From: JBBQWT01 sp038210375
Lineage (GTDB): Bacteria > Acidobacteriota > Terriglobia > Terriglobales > Acidobacteriaceae
Length of the DNA stretch: 20,044 nt
Direction: 5' to 3'
NCBI GenBank assembly: GCA_038210375.1
Contig: JBBQWT010000035.1
Coordinates: forward strand, 1 to 20,044
Made by a program: the position numbers and the translations under genes. Under the pieces are notes generated by a model that saw only the letters and a program-made list of their open reading frames with translations, did not search any database and was not told where the DNA came from. Below, piece after piece: positions 8,061-16,388 of this stretch (positions are counted from its first letter, which is position 1; each line of letters begins with the position of its first letter).

Positions 8061-8402
8061 TTACGGCGCTTTTTCGGGATAGTACTTGCCCAGGAGAATG
8101 CCGATGCCTTCCGCCGAAGTTACATCCAGCTCGTAGAATTCGAAGCTGCTATAGGGCAATTGCGATGTGCGGCAGACCACCCTCGACTTGACGGTAAACT
8201 TCTCGGCAACGTCCACAAGCTCCAGATCGTATTGCATGTCTTTGTCGAACTTCTTGTTGGTCTCCACCAAAAAGCCGCCCTGGCCCAGCTGCCGAACTAT
8301 GCCCACCTGCTGGCGGTTTTCGTAGACCAGCACCTGCGCCGGGTAGGTGATGTTCACCCGTTCGTATTGCCGCCGGTTGCTGCTGAGTGGAGGGGTGCTC
8401 AT
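8061..8402 (-). CDS. PilZ-domain protein with degenerate second c-di-GMP motif
   Basis: A 113-residue single PilZ domain. The first cyclic-di-GMP motif RxxxR is intact (Arg11-Gln-Tyr-Glu-Arg15, in RRQYERV). The second motif, normally D/NxSxxG, reads QLGQGG at 38-43, so the Asp/Asn and Ser are replaced and only the last Gly is kept. Binding of c-di-GMP is therefore uncertain; it may bind weakly or act as an adaptor. The strands that follow (GGFLVET, YDLELVD, KFTVKSRVVCR) fit the beta-barrel. Its ATG overlaps the TGA of the metallopeptidase gene by four bases (ATGA), so its translation is probably coupled to that gene. Confidence 0.85.
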   Translation of the reverse strand: MSTPPLSSNRRQYERVNITYPAQVLVYENRQQVGIVRQLGQGGFLVETNKKFDKDMQYDLELVDVAEKFTVKSRVVCRTSQLPYSSFEFYELDVTSAEGIGILLGKYYPEKAP

Positions 8403-10144
8403 TGGACGTTCTCGGGAAAAGCAGAGATAGGATCTATATCCACGGGAATATCTTTCACCTGGTCGAGCGCATTCTTGAGCTGCGCGGGAACGCTGCCGTA
8501 GCGGGTAAACCAGCTTTGCACGCGCACCCGGTCGCCGGTGGCTTCCATTTCCAGCAGCTCCCTCGCCAGTATCTGGATGGCCTTGGGCAATATCTCATAA
8601 TCGATCTGGTAGCGGCCGGTATCGCCATTCAGACGGATGGCTCCGCTATCCGCGAGAAAATTAAATTCCATCATCTCCGCGCGGCCGTGCGCTTCCTCGG
8701 CGCCGAAACGTACGGTGCGGAAAATCCCGGCGATGTACGAAGAATAATATTCCTGCAAGCGCTCGGCGGGTAGGGCGCGATGATCCACCAGCCATCGCAG
8801 GGCGAACATGCCCACCACGTCAGCCTTGGCTTCTTCGAGGCCGGAAAAAGCCGGGCCAATGGCTTCGCGAATATCCATCTTGCTGTTGGCCGCGGTATGA
8901 GCGTAGGCGGGGCCCAGGCCGTGGCAGATTTCATGCATCATGGTCACCGCCAGATAGCCTTCGCCGGAGGCGCGAGCGGCTTGGCTGGGTTCCATCAGGC
9001 GGCGGGCAATGGGCAGCACCACGAAGCTGACGCGCGCGTCCATAAAATTCTTGAAAAAAATCTTCTTGCTGCCCTTCAGCTCGTGAATGCGCGGATCGTT
9101 AGGCAGGTTATCGGCCACCGCCTGGTAGCCGTGGCGCAGATCACCGGCGCGATACGGAGAATCCATGACTTCCATGGGAGTGACCAGGCCGCGCTTGGAC
9201 GGGCGGCCGGCGGCGTCGATGGGCAGCGCATCCTGAATGTCGGCGACATAGCGCTGGAAGACTTCGAGTTTTTGACTTTCGGTCTCATTGCGAATGAGCA
9301 CTGCGGCGCCGTATGACGTTTTCACTCCCAATAAACCGTCGAGATAGGTTTCGTAAGGGGCGAAGATGACGTCGATCTTCGGGTTCTTGAGGTCCATCCA
9401 TGCCAGGTCGCTCTTGTAGTAATCGTCGGTCAGCAGGGCGGCGGCGCGTAATTCGAGAAACTGGGCAAACTGGCGGTCACTGCTCAACAGGGCGGCGCGG
9501 CGCAGCGCGGCGGCGGCGGGCTGCAGGAAATCCTTATATGCAATGTGGTAAGGCAGTCCCTGCAGAATGTCTCCATTGCGGCGGACGACGGTATAAGGGC
9601 TGAATATCTCAGCCTTCTTCGTGGGATGGTCCTTGACATAGGTATCGATGGCGGCGCGGGTGAGGCCGGCGGGATAGAGACCGCGGCCGGGGTTCAGGGG
9701 CTCGGCGCCGGCGAAGGGCGCGTTGCCATCGACCAGGTCGAAGCGGCCGCCGTTGACCATGAGAAAGTGGCGCAGCGCCTTATCGTGGGGCGCGGCGCTG
9801 GAGGAAAGAGACTGGTACAGGGCCAGGCCCTCGGGATCGCTCTGGCGCCAGTAAATATCTTCGAGGTATCCGCAGGCCAGCACCAGTTCTGCGACCTCGC
9901 GCTGCTCGCGCGGCGACAAGCCGGCGGTGTCAAACGGCATCTTTACCACGCGGTAGCGGGCCATGCGCGCCGCCAGAGGATCATCGGCCGGCGCCTCGGG
10001 GACTGCCGAATCGAGAGGTACCGTGGCGGCCGGCGCAGCGGCGGGGACGGGGACGCTTTTGCGGCGCAAGCGCTTCTTCCTGGTCTGAGCGGCAGCGGCG
10101 AGTACGAAAAGTAAAATCAGGCACAGGACGACCGCTGTCCTCAT
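8399..10144 (-). CDS. Secreted zinc metallopeptidase related to dipeptidyl peptidase III (M49-like)
   Basis: About 581 residues from the ATG at 10144; the frame is open to a TTG at 10192, which would add 16 residues. The chosen start gives a clear signal peptide (MRTAVVLCLILLFVLAAAAQT), followed by a basic Lys/Arg-rich and Pro/Ala-rich linker (about 22-50), so the enzyme should be exported or anchored. The active-site motif is HEICHGLGP, with His404, Glu405 and His408, followed 33 residues later by EEAKAD (437-442), which supplies the third zinc ligand. This pair resembles the DPP III (M49) arrangement and the peptidase-like half of plant NUDT3-type proteins, but with HExxH instead of the classic HExxxH. 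No Nudix domain is present. Substrate is unknown. It is translationally coupled to the PilZ gene downstream. Confidence 0.75.
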   Translation of the reverse strand: MRTAVVLCLILLFVLAAAAQTRKKRLRRKSVPVPAAAPAATVPLDSAVPEAPADDPLAARMARYRVVKMPFDTAGLSPREQREVAELVLACGYLEDIYWRQSDPEGLALYQSLSSSAAPHDKALRHFLMVNGGRFDLVDGNAPFAGAEPLNPGRGLYPAGLTRAAIDTYVKDHPTKKAEIFSPYTVVRRNGDILQGLPYHIAYKDFLQPAAAALRRAALLSSDRQFAQFLELRAAALLTDDYYKSDLAWMDLKNPKIDVIFAPYETYLDGLLGVKTSYGAAVLIRNETESQKLEVFQRYVADIQDALPIDAAGRPSKRGLVTPMEVMDSPYRAGDLRHGYQAVADNLPNDPRIHELKGSKKIFFKNFMDARVSFVVLPIARRLMEPSQAARASGEGYLAVTMMHEICHGLGPAYAHTAANSKMDIREAIGPAFSGLEEAKADVVGMFALRWLVDHRALPAERLQEYYSSYIAGIFRTVRFGAEEAHGRAEMMEFNFLADSGAIRLNGDTGRYQIDYEILPKAIQILARELLEMEATGDRVRVQSWFTRYGSVPAQLKNALDQVKDIPVDIDPISAFPENVQ

Positions 10145-10243
10145 GCTCAGGTGCGACGCGGACGACTGACGGGACTTGGCCAAAGCAAACAAAGTCTATC
10201 AAATACGCGGCGGTGGCGGGGTTATTCCGCAATAAGGGCTGGC

Positions 10244-10249
10244 TATAAT
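10244..10249 (+). promoter_or_regulatory. Consensus -10 box (TATAAT) before the HAD gene
   Basis: TATAAT lies 36 bases upstream of the HAD-hydrolase ATG in the divergent region between that gene and the metallopeptidase. The matching -35 position (around 10221, GTTATT) is poor, so this is a plausible but unproven promoter. Confidence 0.35.
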
Positions 10250-10285
10250 CATTTTCCATGATCCAGCCGCCGGGGCGGCCTGCTG

Positions 10286-10999
10286 ATGAAACCGCGAAAT
10301 CATAAAGACACTCCGCAGACGCTGATGATCGACGCCGATGACACCCTGTGGGAAAACAATATTTATTTTGAACAGGCCATCGCCGGTTTCATCGGCTTTC
10401 TCAACCACCGCGAGTACTCCCGCGAGCAGGTGCGCGAAGTATTGAATGAAGTGGAACGCGAAACCATTGGGCAGCACGGCTACGGGCTGCACAGCTTTCG
10501 CCAGGCGCTGGTGGCGACCTTTGAACGGCTGTCGCTGGAGCCTTCGACCCCGCACCTGCACGAAACCATCGCCAGTTTTTCACGCCTTATTTCCGAACAC
10601 CCGCTGGAATTGATGGAAAAGGTCGAGGAAACGCTCTGCGACTTGACCGCGCGGCACCAGCTCATCCTGCTGACCAAGGGCAGCGTTGCCGAGCAATCCG
10701 CGAAGATCGAGCAGTCGGGGTTGAAACCATATTTCATCGCGCAGGAGATCGTGGCGGAAAAAGATGCGCCTACCTACAGCGCTCTCTGCGAAAAATACCG
10801 GCTGCAGGCTCAGACCACCTGGATGGTGGGCAACAGCCCGAAATCTGACATCAATCCCGCGCTTGAAGCCGGCCTCAATGCGGTGTTCATTCCCCATACC
10901 CAGACCTGGGTGCTCGAGCATGAAGAACTGGCCGGCCCGGAAAAATCTCAAAAGCTTCTGGTATTAACCAAGTTCTCCCATTTGAAGGACCACTTTTAG
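10286..10999 (+). CDS. HAD-superfamily hydrolase
   Basis: A 237-residue haloacid dehalogenase-type hydrolase, probably a small-molecule phosphatase of the COG1011 kind. Motif I is MIDADDTLW, with the nucleophile Asp16, the acid/base Asp18 and Thr20. Motif II is LLTKGS near residue 132 (Thr/Ser). Motif IV is the acidic MVGNSPKSDINPA near 190, where GNS replaces the more common GDS. An alpha-helical cap (about 25-110) lies between motifs I and II, as in class C1 caps. The start ATG at 10286 has only a weak purine stretch (GGGGCGG) upstream. The substrate cannot be read from the sequence. It is divergent from the metallopeptidase and 61 bp or more upstream of the HD-GYP gene in the same orientation. 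Confidence 0.87.
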   Translation: MKPRNHKDTPQTLMIDADDTLWENNIYFEQAIAGFIGFLNHREYSREQVREVLNEVERETIGQHGYGLHSFRQALVATFERLSLEPSTPHLHETIASFSRLISEHPLELMEKVEETLCDLTARHQLILLTKGSVAEQSAKIEQSGLKPYFIAQEIVAEKDAPTYSALCEKYRLQAQTTWMVGNSPKSDINPALEAGLNAVFIPHTQTWVLEHEELAGPEKSQKLLVLTKFSHLKDHF

Positions 11000-11034
11000 C
11001 GCGTTCGAATGATTTCAGAAGCGCGAGTTGCGTC

Positions 11035-11050
11035 GAAGATTAAAATCTTC
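11035..11050 (+). promoter_or_regulatory. Short A/T-rich palindrome between HAD and HD-GYP genes
   Basis: GAAGATTAAAATCTTC is an inverted repeat of 6+4+6 in the gap between the HAD stop and the HD-GYP frame. It has no following T-run, so it is not a convincing terminator and might instead be a protein-binding site. Evidence is only the symmetry. Confidence 0.25.
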
Positions 11051-11060
11051 TCATTAACCT

Positions 11061-12437
11061 TTGGGATACCCCACATCTTTTCAACGACATAAGGTGTTAT
11101 ATTCGCATTGCTCTGGGCTGTTTTTTTCCCATTTTTTATTGGCTGAAAAACGCGAAAATCTTCGTAGCCTGTTCTTATCTCTGGCTTCCCTGGCGGAACT
11201 TGGCCCGGTGCTGGCGGGGGAAAGCGACTTTGGCGAGGCCTCCCATACCCTGCTCGGCATCCTCATGGAAGCGGCGCAGGCCCAGCAAGGGGTACTTTTC
11301 GGATACGAAGAAATGCCCTCGCTGCTGGGCGCGTTGGCCAGCAAAGGTTTCTCATCATTTCCCGAAGACGCGGCCATCCCCCTGCTGCCGGCAAACATAG
11401 CCCTGCTCAGCGCTACTCCTTTCGCGCATTTGTTGTCTCCGGAAGTCTCGGAAAGCTATCTGGGAACAAGCACCGGGCTTCCACCGGAGATATTCAAATG
11501 CATCGTTCCGCTGCGGGTACGGTCGCGGCTGGTGGGCGTAGCCGCTCTGGGACGCCATATCGGCGGCTCTGCTTATTCTGACGACGAACTCGGCGCGCTG
11601 GGCACCCTGGCGCCTTATGTCGGCCTGGCCATTGAGAACCATGTCATGGCGCAGACCCTTAAAACCAGGGTCACTGAAAACCTGCGGCTGCTGAGCTCGT
11701 TCCAGACCTTCCAGGGACACACCCTCGAAGCCTTCGCCTCCGCCATCGATATCAAAGACTTCCACACCAAGGGACATTCGCTGCGGGTGGGCCGCTATGG
11801 CGCCGGCATCGCCGAAGCCCTGGGGTTAGGGGAGAACGGAATCTCGGAGATGCGTTCCACGGGATACCTGCACGACGTAGGCAAAGTCTTCGTGGACAAA
11901 TATCTTTTCAAGAAATCGTCACCGCTGGAAAGCGACGAGTTCCAGGAAATGGCGGACCACACGGTCGTAGGCCATGAGATCGTGCAGGGCATTGAATTTC
12001 CCTGGCCCAGTGTGGCCAAAGTGGTGCGGTCGCATCACGAGCGGGCCGATGGATCGGGCTATCCTGACGGGCTGCGCAATGACGAGGTCCCCATGGCGGT
12101 GAGAATTTCCGCGGTGGCGGATACCTTCGATGCGATGCTGAGCAGCCGCCCTTACCGTGAAGCCATGCAGGTGGGCGACGTGATCACCGAAATTGTGCAG
12201 CTCACCCCGCAGAAGTTCGACGTGGATGTGGTGCAGGCGCTGCTGTTGCAGTTGCGGCGCGACGCCGCGGGAAGAGTGCGCATTCCCCGTCCGTCAGGAA
12301 AATTGGAAGCGGTGCGGATCGAAAAGCCCCGATTTCTGGACGAGGGCGTGAATTGTTATATGTCGCCTTCAGATATTGATAACCTGGCGGCCACGCTCAG
12401 CCACAAGATCAATCGCGGGAAAACTTATTTCGCGTAA
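11061..12437 (+). CDS. GAF / HD-GYP domain protein, putative c-di-GMP phosphodiesterase
   Basis: Up to 458 residues. A GAF-like sensory domain occupies about residues 45-200 (IVPLRVRSRLVGVAALGRHI is its core strand region), followed by an HD-GYP domain from about 220. HD-GYP enzymes hydrolyse cyclic di-GMP. The metal-site residues are visible: GHSLRV (His239), YLHDVGK (His271-Asp272), DHTVVGHEI (His300, His305), SHHERADGSGYPDG (His325-His326 with the GYP signature at 333-335) and ADTFDA. The start is unresolved: the frame opens at a TTG at 11061, has a GTG at 11094 and a TTG at 11139 (giving MAEKRENLRSLF), and none has a good ribosome-binding site. The 11139 start seems most natural because it removes an odd Cys/Phe-rich leader. 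Numbering here is from 11061. Confidence 0.9.
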   Translation: MGYPTSFQRHKVLYSHCSGLFFSHFLLAEKRENLRSLFLSLASLAELGPVLAGESDFGEASHTLLGILMEAAQAQQGVLFGYEEMPSLLGALASKGFSSFPEDAAIPLLPANIALLSATPFAHLLSPEVSESYLGTSTGLPPEIFKCIVPLRVRSRLVGVAALGRHIGGSAYSDDELGALGTLAPYVGLAIENHVMAQTLKTRVTENLRLLSSFQTFQGHTLEAFASAIDIKDFHTKGHSLRVGRYGAGIAEALGLGENGISEMRSTGYLHDVGKVFVDKYLFKKSSPLESDEFQEMADHTVVGHEIVQGIEFPWPSVAKVVRSHHERADGSGYPDGLRNDEVPMAVRISAVADTFDAMLSSRPYREAMQVGDVITEIVQLTPQKFDVDVVQALLLQLRRDAAGRVRIPRPSGKLEAVRIEKPRFLDEGVNCYMSPSDIDNLAATLSHKINRGKTYFA

Positions 12438-12500
12438 GCCAATGGTTTTACCCTGGCAATGACTCTGCGCACCTGAAATATTTGACCGCGAAAACCCCCT

Positions 12501-12518
12501 CCTTCCACTTGTAGAAGG
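12501..12518 (+). terminator. Weak hairpin after the HD-GYP gene
   Basis: CCTTCCACTTGTAGAAGG is a near-perfect palindrome (one C/A mismatch) followed by TTT, 63 bases downstream of the HD-GYP stop. It may act as a weak terminator before the DUF1800 gene, though the tight loop and short T-run make it uncertain. Confidence 0.3.
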
Positions 12519-12656
12519 TTTCCAATGTCAAGATTTTGTCAACGATCAGGCCCTTTATACTCGACTTCCGCTGCAAACTTTTCACTCCGAGGCTGCAACT
12601 TCCTCTACCATACTGGGTCTTTAATAGCCGAGTACTTTTCTCGCCGGAGATTGCCC

Positions 12657-14954
12657 ATGCGTTCCCTTACCAGGTCTTCCCTGCTGCTGCTGATCCTGCT
12701 ATCGGTTTTCGGTTCTTCCTGCTTGCTCATCGCCGCCAACCGCAAAAAATCCAAGACCCCGGTCACCACTGTGGCCGCGGCGCCCGCGGTTCCGCTGATG
12801 GATGAATCCAAGCGTGCGGAGCATGCGCTGAACCGGCTGACCTTCGGGCCGCGTCCGGGTGATGTGGAGCGCGTCCACGCCATGGGCGTGGATAAGTGGA
12901 TCGAGCAGCAATTGCATTCGGAAAATATCTCTGACGCCAATCTCGAAGCGCAACTGGCGCCGCTGCGCACGCTGCGCATGAGCTCGCGGGAGATCGTGGA
13001 AAACTTTCCTCCGCCCCAACTATTGAAAGCCATGGCCAATGGCAAGGTGGGCCTGCCGTTGAACCCTGAAAAAAGAGAGCTGTACAAGGCCGAGATCGCC
13101 AACTACAAGGCACGCAAAGCCGGCAAGGAAGAAAAAGACGCGCAAAAGAACGCCGCCGACATGGAAGCGGAGGGCGTGAACGCCGCGGCCGGCGATTCCG
13201 GCAAAATGATGGACAAGACATTGGATAAGAACCTGGACAAGAAAATGGCCAAGGCCGGCGACGCCGATGCCGCGGCCGGCCAGGGCAACAACCAGGATGG
13301 CCCGCGGGTCACCCGCGAAGAGCGCCAGGCGGCCATGGAACACGGCCAGCGATTAATGGCCATGGCCCCCGACCAGAGGATCTCCGAGATACTCAAAATG
13401 CAGCCGGCGGAACGCCGCATCATGACCAACTCGTTGAAACCCGACGAGCGCGACCAGATGATGAAAGACCTCAGCCCGCAGCAGCGCGAGATGCTGCAGG
13501 CGCTGGCCAATCCGCGCCAACTGGTCACCTCGGAGCTGCAACAGGGAAAAATCCTGCGGGCAGCTTACAGCGAACGGCAACTGGACGAAGTGATGGCGGA
13601 CTTCTGGTTCAATCACTTCAACGTGTTCATCAACAAGGGCGCGGACCGCTACCTGGTGACGTCGTTCGAGCGCGATGTGATTCGTCCGCGCGCGCTGGGA
13701 AAATTCAAAGACCTGCTGCTGGCCACGGCGCAGTCTCCGGCCATGCTGTTTTATCTGGATAACTGGCAGAGCGTGGGCGCCCACTCGGAGATGGTGATCA
13801 ACGGAGGCCGCGGCGATGGTGGCAACCGGCCGTTTGCCAACCGCCGCCAGCAGAATGGCGGGTTTGGAAACTTCGGCGGCGGTCGCCGCCCGGGATTTGG
13901 CCAGGGCATGAATTTCCCCCGGCAAGCCAATGGCAACATCAACGGCAAAAACGGCAACATCAATGGCAACAACAACGACCCCGCCATGATTGCCGGCAAC
14001 GATCCTGAACGGCAGGCCCAACTGAAGAAGCAGAAAAAGGCCCAGGGACTCAACGAGAATTATGCCCGCGAAGTTATGGAGCTGCACACCCTGGGGGTGG
14101 ATGGCGGGTACACGCAGAGCGACGTGACCGAACTGGCGAAGGTGCTTACCGGCTGGACCATACGGCAGCCGCAGCGCGGCGGGGACTTTGAATTTGACTC
14201 CCGCCGGCACGAGCCCGGAACCAAGACTGTTCTGGGCCGCAGCTTTAAAGACCAGGGCGAAAAAGAGGGCGTGCAGGCGCTGGAAATGCTGGCGTCCAGT
14301 CCGGCGACCGCGAAGTTCATTTCGCGCAAGCTGGCCATGCGCTTCGTTTCCGACACCCCTTCGCCGGAGCTGGTGGACCGCATGTCGCAAACTTTCCTGA
14401 GCTCAGACGGCGACATTCGGGAAGTGCTGCGCACCTTGTTCCGTTCGCCGGAGTTCTGGTCTCCGCAAAGCTATCGTGCCAAGGTAAAGACGCCGTTCGA
14501 GTTCGTTATTTCGGCGGTGCGGGCCACCGGCGCCAGCCTGCAGAACCCTCTTCCCCTGGCCCAGGCGTTGAACAAGATGGGCATGCCGCTCTACGGAATG
14601 CAACCGCCCACCGGTTACTCCATGAAAGGCGACGCGTGGGTAAATTCCGCGGCGTTGCTCGATCGCATGAATTTTGCGTTGTCGCTGGGCTCCGGCAAGT
14701 TGCGCGGAACCAGCTTTAACCCGGCGGTGGCGGTCAACGGAGCCCCCATTCCCGAAGATTCCGCCCTGGCCCTGAGCTTGTTCGAATCATCACTGTTGTC
14801 GGGCGACGTTTCCCAGCAAACTCATCAGACGATCTTGAAACAATTGAATGCGCCGGAAGTCACGCAGCGAAAACTGGATGACAAGCCGCGGCCCGCCGAT
14901 AGCGGCGTGATCGCGGGGCTCATCCTGGGTTCGCCGGAGTTCCAGCGGCGCTAG
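12657..14954 (+). CDS. DUF1800 family exported protein
   Basis: A 765-residue protein from the ATG at 12657, chosen because GGAG (12646-12649) lies seven bases upstream and a signal peptide begins exactly there (MRSLTRSSLLLLILLSVFGSSC). The frame is open back to 12525. Family signatures are ALNRLTFGPRPGDVERV near residue 58, FWFNHFNVF near 316, and ENYAREVMELHTLGVDGGY near 467, all typical of DUF1800. Two inserts are unusual. A Lys/Ala/Asp-rich, probably unfolded or coiled stretch lies at about 136-220 (KAGKEEKDAQKNA, DKTLDKNLDKK). A Gly/Asn/Arg-rich stretch lies at about 384-440, including a repeated NGNING unit. The biochemical function of DUF1800 is unknown. It is followed by a DUF1501 gene, the usual partner, and the pair likely works together outside the cytoplasm. 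Confidence 0.92.
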   Translation: MRSLTRSSLLLLILLSVFGSSCLLIAANRKKSKTPVTTVAAAPAVPLMDESKRAEHALNRLTFGPRPGDVERVHAMGVDKWIEQQLHSENISDANLEAQLAPLRTLRMSSREIVENFPPPQLLKAMANGKVGLPLNPEKRELYKAEIANYKARKAGKEEKDAQKNAADMEAEGVNAAAGDSGKMMDKTLDKNLDKKMAKAGDADAAAGQGNNQDGPRVTREERQAAMEHGQRLMAMAPDQRISEILKMQPAERRIMTNSLKPDERDQMMKDLSPQQREMLQALANPRQLVTSELQQGKILRAAYSERQLDEVMADFWFNHFNVFINKGADRYLVTSFERDVIRPRALGKFKDLLLATAQSPAMLFYLDNWQSVGAHSEMVINGGRGDGGNRPFANRRQQNGGFGNFGGGRRPGFGQGMNFPRQANGNINGKNGNINGNNNDPAMIAGNDPERQAQLKKQKKAQGLNENYAREVMELHTLGVDGGYTQSDVTELAKVLTGWTIRQPQRGGDFEFDSRRHEPGTKTVLGRSFKDQGEKEGVQALEMLASSPATAKFISRKLAMRFVSDTPSPELVDRMSQTFLSSDGDIREVLRTLFRSPEFWSPQSYRAKVKTPFEFVISAVRATGASLQNPLPLAQALNKMGMPLYGMQPPTGYSMKGDAWVNSAALLDRMNFALSLGSGKLRGTSFNPAVAVNGAPIPEDSALALSLFESSLLSGDVSQQTHQTILKQLNAPEVTQRKLDDKPRPADSGVIAGLILGSPEFQRR
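13930..13977 (+). repeat. In-frame tandem repeat coding NGNING
   Basis: Within the DUF1800 gene the segment ggcaacatcaacggcaaaaa is followed at once by a second close copy, ggcaacatcaatggcaac. Together they encode NGNINGKNGNINGNNND. This short internal duplication forms part of the Gly/Asn-rich insert and is a likely site of length variation by slippage. Confidence 0.6.
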
Positions 14955-15055
14955 CCGGCGAAACATTGTGAGCAGTCCGGGGTTTTACTTGCAGAGTTTT
15001 TCGCTGGATGAACTGCAGAGAGCCAGCCGCACCGCAGCAGCGAAGGAGAACGAGA

Positions 15056-16342
15056 ATGATTACGCGTCGAATATTCATGAAAAACAGCGCGATGGCCCTG
15101 GTGGGAACTTCGGTCATCCCCGCATTTCTGAACCGGGTGGTGTATGCGGCCAACAGCGTCGCCGGCGGCAGCAAGAAGCGGCTGGTGGTCCTCTTCCAGC
15201 GCGGCGCCGCGGACGGCCTGAACATCGTGGTGCCACACGGCGAGGCGGCATATTACGCGATGCGTCCTACCATTGCCATCCCGCGCCCGCGCGCCGGCAA
15301 TGATTCCGCGATCGATCTGGACGGGTTCTTCGGGCTGCATCCTTCAATGGCGGCGTTCAAGCCCTTGTGGGACCAGAAACACCTGGCCATCATTCATGCG
15401 GCCGGCTCTCCCGACACCACGCGCTCGCACTTTGACGCGCAGGATTACATGGAATCCGGCACGCCGGGGATGAAGGCCACCGAAGACGGCTGGCTGAACC
15501 GCGCGTTACGCGATGCCGCCGAGAAGAAAGCTGCCGAGACCGCCGGAGCGAAGAAAACCTCTCCGTTTCGCGCCATCGCCCTGGGAGGGTCGCTGCCGCG
15601 TACCCTCGCCGGCGCGGTGCCTGCGGTGGCCATCGGAAATATCAGCGACTTTGGCGTGGGCGGACGCAACGCCGAGGCTGCGGCCCCGATGTCCAACACG
15701 TTCGAGGCCATGTATGCCCATTCGGTGGATTCAGTGCTGCACGGCACCGGCTCAGAGACCTTCGACGCGGTGCGAATGCTGAAGTCGGCCAACCCCGCCA
15801 AGTACCAGCCGGCGGCCGGCGCCAACTATCCTCGGGGAAGGTTTGGCGACAGCCTGCGCCAGATCGCCCAGCTGCTCAAGGCCGACCTGGGAGTAGAAGT
15901 CGCATTCGCCGACATCGGCGGGTGGGACCATCACGTCAACGAAGGCAACACCCAGGGACAACTGGCCAACCTGCTACGCGACTTTTCGCAATCCATCGCC
16001 GCCTTTTGGACCGATATCGGCAGCATGGGTGAAGACACGGTGCTGGTCAGCATGTCGGAATTCGGGCGCACCGCCCGCGAGAACGGCACCCGTGGCACCG
16101 ATCACGGCCACGCCAATGCCATGTTCGTACTGGGCGGTCCGGTGCGCGGAGGCAAAGTCTATGGCCAGTGGCCAGGGCTGGGCCAGTCGCAACTCTACGA
16201 GGGCCGCGATTTAGCCCTGACCACCGACTTCCGTCGCGTGCTCGGTGAAGCGGTCTATAAACACGTGGGCAATCACAACCTGCAAGGCGTGTTTCCGGGG
16301 TTCGACAATGATATGTCGAAGTCGCTGAACATCCTGGGATAG
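15056..16342 (+). CDS. DUF1501 family protein, Tat-exported, sulfatase-like fold
   Basis: A 428-residue protein from the ATG at 15056, selected because AAGGAG (15043-15048) precedes it by seven bases; the frame is open back to 15008. The N-terminus MITRRIFMKNSAMALVG carries a twin-arginine motif (TRRIFMK) and a hydrophobic stretch, predicting folded export by Tat. Family features are KRLVVLFQRGAADGLN (about 41-56), GGWDHH (288-293), EFGRTARENG (from 335) and DHGHANAMFVLGG (from 349). The conserved Asp/His residues are consistent with the alkaline-phosphatase/sulfatase superfamily to which DUF1501 is usually related, but the substrate is unknown. It lies 101 bp downstream of the DUF1800 gene and ends the transcription unit at a strong terminator. 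The DUF1800-DUF1501 pairing is common in Acidobacteria, Planctomycetes and Proteobacteria. Confidence 0.92.
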   Translation: MITRRIFMKNSAMALVGTSVIPAFLNRVVYAANSVAGGSKKRLVVLFQRGAADGLNIVVPHGEAAYYAMRPTIAIPRPRAGNDSAIDLDGFFGLHPSMAAFKPLWDQKHLAIIHAAGSPDTTRSHFDAQDYMESGTPGMKATEDGWLNRALRDAAEKKAAETAGAKKTSPFRAIALGGSLPRTLAGAVPAVAIGNISDFGVGGRNAEAAAPMSNTFEAMYAHSVDSVLHGTGSETFDAVRMLKSANPAKYQPAAGANYPRGRFGDSLRQIAQLLKADLGVEVAFADIGGWDHHVNEGNTQGQLANLLRDFSQSIAAFWTDIGSMGEDTVLVSMSEFGRTARENGTRGTDHGHANAMFVLGGPVRGGKVYGQWPGLGQSQLYEGRDLALTTDFRRVLGEAVYKHVGNHNLQGVFPGFDNDMSKSLNILG

Positions 16343-16350
16343 TTCGTTAA

Positions 16351-16388
16351 GGAGAGAGCAGCGGGCGCAAGCCCGCTGCTCTCTCTTG
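16351..16388 (+). terminator. Strong rho-independent terminator with GCAA loop
   Basis: A perfect 15-bp stem (16351-16365 with 16370-16384, core GCAGCGGGC/GCCCGCTGC) closes a GCAA tetraloop (16366-16369). It is followed by TTGTT. It begins eight bases after the DUF1501 stop and closes the DUF1800-DUF1501 unit. Confidence 0.92.

Noticed and set aside
8399..10192. TTG at 10192 as start of the metallopeptidase
   Set aside because: It would put 16 polar residues before the signal peptide. The ATG at 10144 gives a standard export signal, although neither has a strong ribosome-binding site.
12536..12561. Possible promoter TTGTCA ... TATACT upstream of the DUF1800 gene
   Set aside because: The spacing is only 14 bp, too short for a standard sigma-70 promoter.
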